From Lunularia cruciata (taxonomy: Eukaryota > Streptophyta > Marchantiopsida > Lunulariales > Lunulariaceae): DNA of 64,000 nucleotides. The notes under the pieces were generated by a model that saw nothing but the letters and a program-made list of their open reading frames with translations, was not told where the DNA came from and searched no databases. The position numbers were made by a program, and so were the translations under genes. Shown one piece after another: positions 23,534 to 32,779 of the stretch. Every line of letters begins with the position of its first letter. The stretch's first letter is position 1. The stretch lies in assembly GCA_948567375.1 (NCBI GenBank), contig OX419762.1, positions 55,012,841 to 55,076,840 of the forward strand, written 5' to 3'.

Positions 23534-24070
23534 TCAAGTACATCTAGGACATAACCACTGTCCCTGAGGAACCACTGTGAGGAGAGGAGTCATACATGCC
23601 ATATGCCATCCTCTCAAACAGCTATCACACACTAACATAGTAGTAGCTCTACTTGAAGAGCCACATAACATACACCTCAAGCCTACAAGTGCCAAGCTTG
23701 GGTCCATAGTACCATCAACGTTTGGGAGGTGGCATGGCGCACAATTGTGCATATGATCCTTCCAAACAACACCATCACGTCCTTCTAACACAAGGACTCC
23801 AGCTGGCAAAACCTTGCGCACTCTCAAGATAGTGCGGTCTGTAGAAACATCAAGTGTCGTCGGTGCTGTCTGCTATAGATATACATAGCTGCCTGGATGA
23901 AATCGACGGATTGAGGGTCTATAACCTCCTCCTCCAATGGTAGCATAGCGTAAAGTATCTCTATGTTGAATAATTGCCAAGTTCTCAAAGGCCATTGGCA
24001 TCACTCTCCGAAAGATCTCTACGCGCTGAGAACATGCGCTCATCCATACATCGGGGTCATCCAAGTCCAA
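23534..24070 (-). pseudogene. Integrase C-terminus of element C with terminal PHD finger
   Basis: After the integrase core comes a short segment (24070-23873) ending FHPGSYVYL, then a stop. The same frame continues as 23827-23534. That part has the usual integrase C-terminal run (VRKVLPAG...HNCAPCHLP), then a C4HC3 zinc finger at the very end: C-x2-C-x11-C-x2-C-x4-H-x2-C-x14-C-x2-C, with GWHMAC and a Trp two residues before the last Cys pair (QWLCPRC). This is a textbook PHD finger, at nucleotides 23674-23540. PHD fingers read histone H3 tails. In chromoviruses a chromodomain occupies this position, so a targeting role is a reasonable inference. All eight zinc ligands are intact. Confidence 0.85.
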
Positions 24071-24085
24071 AACTACAGTAGCATC

Positions 24086-24985
24086 TCAACGAATGGCTGT
24101 AGGTAAATCAGGATCTTGTCTATAGAGTAGAAAGTATGGAGAGAAGGATGCTAAGGAGGCTTGCCGGCTGAACCGATAGCCCATGGCCAACCAAGGTAAT
24201 TGGAGATCCCAATCTCCCAAGTGGCCTCTCTGCAAACCATACTTTCGCAATCCTCTCTTCACCGTCTGAACCACTCTCTCTGCTAAGCCATCTGCCTCAA
24301 GGTGATCTTGGGATGTAGTATGATGATCAATCAAAGCCTTGTCACACAAGACTTGAAACTCCCCCAAGAACTCTGTTCCTTGATCAGTCAAAACCTCGGC
24401 TGGTGCACCAAAATGACTAAGAACTCGATCCAGGAACGAGTAAGTTGTCCCTTCACTAGACTTGTCAAGAAGTGCCATCAACTCAATCCACTTGGAGAAG
24501 TGCTCCACCATCACCAAAACATACCAATGATGTCTCACAGTCAGCGGTAAAGGTCCGGCGAAGTCCAAACTCCAACGGTAACCCAATCCCATGATAGGTA
24601 ATGGGTGTAACTGTGGCGTAGGAGCATTGAATGATGCTCTAACTCGGTCACAAACCACACATCTGGCAACAAACTGCTGTACCTCGGTCTGCATACCACG
24701 CCACAAATAATGACTCTGGAGTAAGCTATATGTACGCTTTACTCCAAAATGTCCTAGCTCCTCATGAGCATGACGGACCAACTATGGTCTCTATGATGGA
24801 AGTGGTACTACTTGCACTCTACCATCCTCCCATACACGCAAAAGGTGTCTACCCTCAAATCTGAACCGTCTGGCTTGCTGAAGAACACGGTCTCTCTCCT
24901 TGGCCCCAACTGTGCCACCCACAACACCAGTGCGAAGATAGTCCATCACTAAGACATCATCGCTGAACTGTACCAATATCTTCAC
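24086..24985 (-). pseudogene. Integrase of element C
   Basis: Zinc-binding HHCC module (HAHEELGHFG, CVVCDRV) followed by the DDE core: SLDFAGPLP, LTDQGTEF and a glutamate in ADGLAERVVQ. The three catalytic acidic residues are all present. A stop near 24790 separates it from the upstream linker (24985-24791). It is in a different frame from RT, so an indel or frameshift lies between ~24957 and 24985. Confidence 0.85.
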
Positions 24986-26630
24986 TCTCTAGATCTGTGA
25001 CCTCAATAACTCCTCCTGTATGCGCTGAGAGAGATACCACCAAAGCCTCTGCAAATATACACAAAAAGGCCGATGCATGCCAACTTGGCACCATCTCCTC
25101 ATCTATCTCACCATGCCAACGTGCTCCGGTCTGATCCTGCTGGCTGGGACATGGGTTTCTACTCAACCCATTTGCATCACGTTTCACCACTCCAAGTCTG
25201 TGAACAATCGTGAAATCATACTCCTGTAAAATCAGAGCCCATCGTGCAAGCTTCCCTAAAAGCTTGTCAGACTCCATCAACCACTTCAGCGGCTGATGAT
25301 CAGTGATGAGAGTGAAGGGGTTACCAAATAGGTAACATCAGAAATGTGCTACTACCCAAACTGCTACCAAGCACTCTCCCTCATATGAACTATACTTTGC
25401 CTCCGCTGAATTGTTGGAGCAACTAGCATAGGCCACCACAAACTCCTTCTCCTCATCATCATGCTCGATGAGCACCGCTCCAAGCCCCAACATACTCCAA
25501 TCAGTATGAACCTGAAATGGTCGTCCCCTGATTGGTCCCCTCAAAATAGGAGCAGATGTCAACCTCTCCTTGAGCTCTACAAAAGCTCTCTCCTGCTCAT
25601 CTCCCCAATACCACTCTTGTGTAAGCTTGGTCAGCTTTGTCAAGGCCTTTTCAATGGCACTAAATCCTCTAACATAGCGGAGATAGAAGTTTGCCAACCC
25701 AAGGAATGCTCGCACTCTGCTCACATCCGTAGGCCAAGGAATACGTGCAATAGCCTCTACCTTGGTCTGCTAAACACCAAGTCCTCCGGGGTAGATAGTG
25801 TGACCCAAATACTCAACCTGCTTGTGGAAGAACCTACACTTCCCAGGATGTAGTTTGAGTCCATGAGATCTCAACCTCTCAAACACCTCCAACAACTGTC
25901 TCTCATGCTCCTCCACAGTAGTGCTATAAACCAAAATGTCGTCAATATAGCACCGAGCAAAATCCAATCCAGCTAGGATCCTATCCATGACCCTTTGGAA
26001 CTCAGCATGAGCGTTCTTTAACCCAAATGGTAAGAACCTCCATTGATATAACACATCCTTGCCGTGAGGATCAATAGCCCAAAATGTTGTCTTGAACTTA
26101 TCCTCCTCCCTAATCGGCAATTGATGATATCCTGCTTGAAGATCCAAAGTACTGAAGACCTTTGCATGCCCAATCACATCAAAAATCTCCTCTGGTGTAG
26201 GCATGGCATAGCGATCAGCCCTCATCTGTTAGTTGATAGGACGGTTATCTCCACACATCCGCCTATCTGTATAGTTGCCATGCATATCCTTCTTGGTTGG
26301 CATCACTGTCGCTGATGCATACTCTCCATGTGAAATCTCTACCAAACCAGCCTCAAAAAGGTCACTACTCCGGCTCTGAATCAATGTCCTCTCCATATCA
26401 CTATATCGATAAGGACGTCGGAAAACTGGTGTGTCGCTAGTCAGCTCAATCCGTATACCAGGTCCCTTCAGAGCACCCAAATCCTTCATACTGAAGGCAA
26501 AACAACTTGTGTGACTCCTCAAGAACCTCCAAACCCTCCTTCTTCCCTCTCCAATAAGCTTGGGTCCAAGATCTGGCTCCCAAGTATCCTCTGTAACTGT
26601 AGTAGGAGTGGAAGACGTATTGACTAATTG
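24957..26630 (-). pseudogene. Reverse transcriptase and RNase H of element C
   Basis: Three consecutive open pieces in one frame (26522-26229, 26225-25770, 25724-25338), then 25280-24957. RT signatures: FSTLDLQAGYHQLPI (first Asp), RFLPFGLKNAHAEFQ and the catalytic CYIDDILVYS. RNase H follows with VHTDWSMLGLGAVL (first Asp), YEGECLVAVW (Glu) and the end LGVVKRDANGLSRNP. Stops at ~26226, ~25767 and ~25335 interrupt it. Catalytic residues visible to me are retained, so the damage is mainly nonsense mutation. Confidence 0.85.
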
Positions 26631-26675
26631 CTACACTGGGCCCTTGGGAGCAATAGTGTCATGCTCCCGACCACT

Positions 26676-26721
26676 AGAGGTCCCAACCTCTGGAGTTTTT
26701 CACACAGAGGTTGGGACCTCT
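26676..26721 (-). other. 17-bp perfect inverted repeat (hairpin) between methyltransferase and RT
   Basis: AGAGGTCCCAACCTCTG (26676-26692) and its exact complement CAGAGGTTGGGACCTCT (26705-26721) are separated by 12 bases. It lies where the reading frame changes between the methyltransferase block and RT. No slippery heptamer is evident beside it. Confidence 0.6.
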
Positions 26722-26724
26722 GTG

Positions 26725-26772
26725 GCTGCAAGCTCCACACGTCCTCTGGCTGCAAGCTCCACACGTCCTCTG
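26725..26772 (-). repeat. 24-bp tandem duplication, two units
   Basis: Two perfect units of GCTGCAAGCTCCACACGTCC plus CTCTG-type end (24 bp each). In the minus frame they encode a repeated eight-residue unit (EDVWSLQP twice) in the linker between methyltransferase and RT. Confidence 0.8.
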
Positions 26773-26980
26773 GCTGAATCCCATGTGGACCAAGGGTGTA
26801 ATCCAAGTAGCCCACGCTCACCTGGATGGACTCCAAGTAGACCACTCTCCCTGGTAGCTACTGGATGTGTCCCAAGAATACCCTGTCCACTCGGTCCATC
26901 GCCCCCAACATGTGAATCGGCTCGATAGGCACAGGGCTCACAAGTGTCTGAGAAGTGATGCCTATCAAGCGCATCCTACG

Positions 26981-28140
26981 CTACTCTGCCAAGCCAAGGC
27001 TCACAATCCAGGTCAAACAGTTCAAGTCCATAGCCTGACCTAACACCTGACGCCTAGATGCCTCTGACACTACTGGAACAGCGGTAATACCGGTGCAAAA
27101 ACCCATCACCCACTCTCTCTCATCAGCGTTGGGCTCCACCAAGTGCTGTAACTGTGAGTCCCAAACAAGTCCATGTCCTCCCTCTCGATAAGCATGAGAG
27201 CTTGGGAAACTCATGAGTGTGGGAAATGCAGCTCTTGTCTGTCCAACTAGGTTCACCACTGCCATAGGTGACGTATCAGCCACTACCACTATCTTAGACT
27301 GACGCCCAACATCCAAGATATCATCAACAAGAATGTGGTCCCATCGCTGAATCCCATCATAAGCACGTTGTAGAACCTCTCTGGGTAAGAGGTTCGTCCA
27401 CCAAAGACGAAGACAATGAGCCCGTGATCCCACTCTGGCTGCATCTAACAATACCACAGGTCCCATCCAAGAATGGACCTGATGTATACTCGCCATCACT
27501 CTGGTGCAAGAATCACCTATCAAAGGAACGTTCTCCAAAAGGTAAGCTGGGGAAACAGATTGATGAACCAGGAGATGTCGTAATATCCGTAACATCTCCC
27601 AAAACACACCTGAACGAGGATCCTGAAGACCCAATCCTCTACCAGCACATGTATGTCCCTGTCATGGCCATCCAGAAATCACCAAGTGAATAGGCCCATG
27701 TCTCTCTAGGTCATGCGCCCCTAGTAAGGAAATGTCTCTTGGTAGGGCCTTCTGGTAACCTCTGACTGCTGACATCGGTAATAACTCCGGATACCGATAG
27801 GCCAAGTGTGCTGCATGATGTAGAGAGACTCGCCTAGCAGTCTCATCTCTCTCTACATACAAGTACCTCTGTACTCGGATACCCACCTGTAACACCGCAG
27901 CTAGTTTGGTGTTGATCCCACCAAACAACTCCAATAGGCATATCCCCTCTACTGGATACTGCCAAGCAATGAGTGTGGTATCTAGAGGTGTCAAAGCAAT
28001 CACCTCTGGAGGCTCATCCTCACACTCATCTCCTGATGGTACGAAGGCTCCAGTCCAAGCCTGCTGCACCAACTGATCTGCATGCTACTGCAATGCCTCC
28101 TCTGAACTCCACAATGGAACATCCGAGGTGGATGGAACAA
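26981..28140 (-). pseudogene. C5-cytosine DNA methyltransferase domain inside the element C polyprotein
   Basis: Two open pieces in the same frame (28072-27662 and 27634-26981), joined through a single TGA. Motifs appear in canonical order: motif I ICLLELFGGINT (27937-27914); motif IV LVISGWP then a stop then QG, where PCQ is expected; motif VI ENVP (about 27535); motif VIII LLDAARVGSRAHCLRLWWTN (expected HRxR, here HCLR); then MGFCTGIT and SEASRRQVLGQAMDLNCLTW as motifs IX-X. The set resembles the DNMT3/DRM branch, but in canonical rather than DRM-permuted order. The domain methylates cytosine by attack of the motif IV Cys. That Cys codon is TGA here, so this copy is dead. It lies between protease and RT in the gag-pol frame, hence expressed as part of the polyprotein. 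Confidence 0.88.
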
Positions 28141-28153
28141 TCCCACTCGTACT

Positions 28154-28920
28154 CTAAAGCCGAGTGATCTCCTTTGGTACTTGAGTATCCTCTGCATGGG
28201 CATTCCCCTCCAACAAGTCACCAGGCCAAGTAACTGCACCACTGAAAGCTAAAACTGATGTTGCCATGGTCCTGGACTGTAGTGAGCCAAGACTGCCACT
28301 ACTAAAGCGTATTGGTAGGCGACATACCTGTCCCTCACCAGACTGCCAACCAGGTCTATAAGAGGCTGTCTCCTCCCAATAGTCAATGCTGAAACCCATG
28401 GGGTATAACATTGCTCCCCCAACTAGCACATCATATGACTCAGCTATCGTCGCAATAGCCTGAGCTCTCACCACCGAGCTATCAGTCGGATGACTAGGCT
28501 GAACTTGGACAACAAGCTCTCCACGTGTGATGTACTATGTCAAACCACCACCAAGAGATGTCTGGATCTAAAATGGACACCTCTCCACATCGGTCTTTCG
28601 TAACTCCAGACCGACAACTACAGCCTTCCCCAACATAAGGGGCTACGCACCAGAGTCTAACAAGACTCTCTATGGTGTATAAACCTTCCCTGAAGGTCCC
28701 ACCAAACAAAAAATCCTCCTCTGGTTATCCAATAGGACAACACCAAGTGTAAACCACGCTCTCTCAAAGGCCGGTCTAGCTGGCAACTCCTCCAGTCTAG
28801 CCGCTGCTGCCTGCCATAAACCATTGGTCGCTGAACGGATCCCATGCTCCTCAACCAAGTCAGCTCCACTACCAACCACCTCTGCTCTAGTAGTAGGAAC
28901 TGCACCATCCCTACTCTCAC
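28154..28920 (-). pseudogene. Aspartic protease of element C
   Basis: The catalytic motif LLDSGA is readable on the minus strand (Asp codon complement at 28655-28657), followed by a stop and PLMLGKAVVVG in the same frame. The C-terminal half (28474-28154) has YDVLVGGAMLYPMGFSIDYWEE, the second structural strand and (L/I)G turn typical of retropepsins. The N-terminal flank (29386-28670) is a linker from the zinc knuckles. Broken by stops. Confidence 0.75.
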
Positions 28921-29392
28921 ACAACGTGGCAGCCAGCCGGAACACTAGGGCTGGGTCAACTCCCAATGTAAACATATCACTGGCCGAAATCAAAGGACGC
29001 CGCATAATCAGCTGAGCCACCTCCAACATCATGCTAGACTCAGTCTCTATAGTAGCAGGTGGCTGACTAGCAAGTAGTCCATCATGTACTCCATCACCAC
29101 CTACCACACCTACACTAGGATGTCTAGGAACCATGGATGTCGTCTGCAATGCCTCAGATAGCGTGAAAGATTGGGGAAGTCTGACATGTCTCCCAACCTC
29201 TCCTCTCTGTGGGTCCAACTCCACTGATGCTCCCCTAGGCTCTGGAGCACGTACTGCACTCCTAGTCACTACTGCAGATGCATCCACCTGTGCTGCTCTG
29301 CACATGAAGTCCAAAGCATCTCTATCACCAGCATATGAGGTGGAAGCCTCAGCACCCGAATTTGATCTCCTCTGAGCAATAGCCATACTAGC

Positions 29393-29749
29393 CTATCTCT
29401 GCTCCAACTGCTCAATCCGAGTAGCCATAGTTGTGTCAGAAATAAGGGTAGGTACTACACCCCTACTAGGTGTAGATCCTCTACCACCACCTCTACCACC
29501 TCGTCCTCCATGAACTGGAGCTCCTCTACTACCTACCATAGCAGCCCTACCATTCCGTAACTCCGGGTGTAGGTCAAAACACCGGTCACTAATGTGACCA
29601 AATTTGTGGCAATGCTTACACTGCCTTTGTGCTGGCTGTGATGCACCAAAGGTATCAGGTCTGCTGCCTTGAGTACACTCTCTCCTATGGTGAGGTCCAC
29701 CACAAGTCCAACAAGCAACACTACCACTCATTGGCTGCTGCTGACTCAA
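29393..29749 (-). pseudogene. Nucleocapsid region of element C with two zinc knuckles
   Basis: Two CCHC patterns: CWTCGGPHHRREC and CKHCHKFGHISDRC, then a Gly/Arg-rich run. They lie between gag and protease in the same frame, as in Ty3/gypsy nucleocapsids. Confidence 0.85.
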
Positions 29750-30049
29750 AAATGAGGGTAAGGGTCTAACTCCACTAGGCCCTCCACTCGCTCCATAGGA
29801 TCTAGGCTGTCCACCCTGTCCTCAAAAACCAACTGGGTGTGGTGCACTCTGCTGCACTCTAGAAGAAGTCACAGTCGTGGATGAGGTCTCCCTACCAAAT
29901 CCAGATGTCACCACTCTCTCATCCACCATGTTGAGCTCAATACGCTCAGCTTAACCAAAGACTACTGCCAAAGTGGGCAAAGTAGCCTACAACAACATAG
30001 CATCACGAACTCTACGTTGCAACTCCTTGTCCGATATCCCATACCAAAA

Positions 30050-30946
30050 CTAGACTGCTTGGGCCTCAGTAACTCCCTGAGTGAAACTGATCAGCCACCT
30101 CATGCGAGTGTATGCCTCACGTAGGCTCTCTCCAGCCTTCCGCTGGAACTCTTGCAAGCTCCTCAGCTTGTCAGTCCGTACTCCCTGGTAGTTCTGCCTC
30201 AAACATAGGAAGAACTCCACCATGGGGTTAAACCCCGGTACCACACCACCTCCTGCAGCGGTACCTCCACTCGTAGTAGCACTATCTCCAGCTAGTGCAC
30301 CTCCACTAGCTCCACCAACACTACTCGAGCTAGAACTCGTAGGTACAGCTGATCTACTCCTGGCCACCAAGCCTGAAGTGATGGAGACATAGTGTGGAGA
30401 CCAATACTGTCTCCATAACTCAATCTCCTCTAAATGAGCTCTCCTGAACTCATGGTAGTCATCCATCAGTGGACCCTCTAAGTGCTGAAACAACTTCTTC
30501 CATGCCATGAAGGGTGTGAACAAAGTTGGGTTCCGCATCTGCTGCAGATCACACCAACTGTCGAACTCCTGGATGAAGTCATCCAACTCAATGGTACCCA
30601 CTGTACCAAAGTAACGCCTAGGGCCTTTGGAGGCCCCATAAATCTTGTCCATGTCCCACAACAACGGTGCGGACACACCAAGTGCACTCTCAATTGAATC
30701 AGCTCTTGTGTCAAACTCCAACTCAGAGTCAATCTCCTCTCCCATTGGGACCTGAGATACAGGCTGATACCGAGCACCACTCTGAGTAAACCCACTGTGT
30801 ACTGCAGGGCTAACTCCTCTAGAATCTCCAAAGAACTCCGTCGTGACAAAGTAACCACACCAACAAACCCGAACCACCAACTGCAACCGCAAGTCGCAAC
30901 CGCAAGTGCCCCACCAAGTGCCAACACCACCACGTGCCAACACCAA
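30050..30946 (-). pseudogene. gag of element C
   Basis: Open stretch of ~298 codons. The first ATG in frame is at 30745 (MGEEIDSELEF); upstream codons are open but lack an ATG. Central part FIQEFDSWCDLQQ...FTPFMAWKKLFQHLEG is the retrotransposon gag core. A Ser/Gly-rich spacer follows, then LREAYTRMRWLI near the end. Stops just after 30050 separate it from the zinc knuckles in the same frame. Confidence 0.8.
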
Positions 30947-31701
30947 CTAAACACCACCCACTAATGTAACTCTAACCGAGATAACTACACTAGGGGAAGG
31001 GCAACCTATAACCTGCGATCATAACACGCACTCTCACGGTCTGCAGGTCATCACTTCTTGCCTCACCGGAGAGAAACAAAGGTAGTCTGACTGGTCATCA
31101 TTCCAGCCTCACCACCGAGAGCACACCAGAGCACCAACGCTCAAAAGTCAGGGCACCTCACACAAACGTGGTGCACAAACAGGAAGCAGAGAATGGAGGA
31201 AGTCCAATCACAAGAAATCTAAACAAAAACCCTCCATCTCATAACACAACACGGGACTGACTCTGCCACCATTTGGCATTTGACATAAGAGCAGTTCGTA
31301 TCTAAGTCCTAAGCTACCAGGATCACCAAGAATGGGATCAAACTGCCTCTCTTAGCCAAAGCTACATGTGTATAGATAACAGTGGCACAGTCACTATGAC
31401 AACAAGCGAGGGTGGACCAGTTGGCTAGGGCACCAGTCTAGGAACAAGAGATCTAAGGGTCAAACCCTGTTGCACACAATCTAGCACGAAAGGCAGATTT
31501 TGCCAACCAATGACCAAGATCTACTCTAAACTAGCTAGCCTCACGCCAACAAGCTGGCTTGCTGGCTCTTCTAGGCCTTTGTAGCCTCTCATAGCCCACG
31601 GCCCTATGCCTCAAAGCCTCTAGACGCCAAAATTCAGCCAAATGAGGCCTTTCTTGTTGCCACTTCGAACCTCCTCCAAAATTGGCAAAACTTCTCCAAA
31701 T

Positions 31702-31978
31702 CTGCAAAAGTCCTCTAAACTAGCGAAACTCCTCCAAATCTGGCCAAATAGCAAAAACTCCTCCAATTCTGGCCATAATCTGACGTAGACCCTAAAGATA
31801 GTTGTCTGCCAAATCCCTTGCTAACTTTCCGATTTGGAAAGTCCTCCAAACTAGCAAAACTCCTCCAAATCTGGCCAAATATCAAAAACTCCTTCAATTC
31901 TGGCCAAAATCTGACGTAAAATCTGACGTAAATCCTAAAGATGGCTGTCCGCCAAATCCCTTGCTAACTTTCCACTCG
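31702..31978. repeat. Imperfect tandem repeat, period ~130 bp, in the element C leader
   Basis: The block around CTCCAAATCTGGCCAAATA at 31731 recurs at 31862, followed in both by AATTCTGGCC, TCTGACGTA and CCAAATCCCTTGCTAACTTT. A short AAAATCTGACGTA duplication sits inside the second unit. 31000-32330 has no convincing ORF. Confidence 0.65.
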
Positions 31979-32330
31979 AGCCAAATTGACAAAAAGGGTT
32001 TTTCCAAATCACAATTTCATGAGAAAAGCTTCCCAACTCCACCTTCAATTTGACTTTCTGAGCCCAACTCGTAGCAAATTGGTCCTGCCTTCACCTCTTG
32101 AGCTCAAAATCACAACACTGCTCAAAAATTGCTCCTTCTTTGCTCAAAATTTGGCCAGCGCTTCCGCACACCATCCGCCTAACTGCCAAATCTGCATCAA
32201 CTGAACGAGCTTCTGCACACTAGGGAAACACGGAACTTGAATCGAGCTACCACGATCCACCGAGCTTGGAGATACCACCAATACTCAAAGTCCTGCACCT
32301 GATTTCCCCTTGACTTCACTTCTCTGATGT

Positions 32331-32779
32331 AATCAGATTGCTGAACACTCTCAACTTAACTCAACTCAGATCAGTACTTGATCTATCACTCTATAAATTG
32401 CCAACAATTGGGCACTGATTACAGTCAAGCCACACCCACTCAAGCATAGAGAATCCAAGTGACGCTCACCGGCCTCTGTCCACCATAGCCAGGATCTCGA
32501 AGGCTCAACATCAGAGAAGTGAACTCTCTAGAGCTCACTTTGAAACTATACCCCCCTAGACTCGAGCTAGCACTGAAACCCTAACGGTCCCGCTGACGGC
32601 ACACTCAACGGTGCGAATGGTGCAAAGTGACGGTGGGCCCCACCGTGAAGTCAATACCCCAAACACCAGATCTAACCGTCGGAAAGTAGTCTCTGAGTAA
32701 CTACTTGAATAACTCTAACTACTATCACTGGAACTCCAGTGTCCGAGCATCTAGGTGCGGAACTACAAATGGCGTGACA
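32331..32779 (-). repeat. 5' LTR of element C, truncated at its start
   Basis: Matches 22810-23257. On the minus strand it begins TGTCACGCC at the insertion boundary and ends CAATCTGATTACA. The next bases, ATCAGAG, are a partial match to the initiator-Met tRNA primer-binding site (TGGTATCAGAGC). The 107 bp that start the left LTR are absent here. Confidence 0.65.

Larger units (their letters stand above)
22703..32779 (-). mobile_element. Ty3/gypsy element C with DNA methyltransferase and PHD finger
   Basis: Minus-strand element inside A2, with ATTC at 22699-22702 and 32780-32783 as a 4-bp duplication; flanks rejoin A2. Order (right to left): LTR part (32331-32779), ~1.3 kb leader, gag (30946-30050), two CCHC knuckles (29749-29393), protease (~28860-28200), cytosine-C5 methyltransferase (~28140-26981), RT/RNase H (~26630-24957), integrase (24985-23840), PHD finger (23674-23540), LTR (23366-22810) and an extra 107 bp. 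Gag to methyltransferase share one frame, broken by stops that often fall on likely CAG or TGG codons. RT/RNase H is in a second frame, and integrase returns to the first. More GC-rich than its surroundings by eye. Confidence 0.88.

Noticed and set aside
27662-27664. Selenocysteine at the methyltransferase active site (TGA for Cys)
   Set aside because: Land plants lack the selenocysteine machinery, the element has many other stops, and no insertion element can be supported.
28154-28474. Separate unknown gene between protease and methyltransferase in element C
   Set aside because: YDVLVGGAMLYPMG fits the C-terminal half of a retropepsin in the same frame; no need for a new gene.
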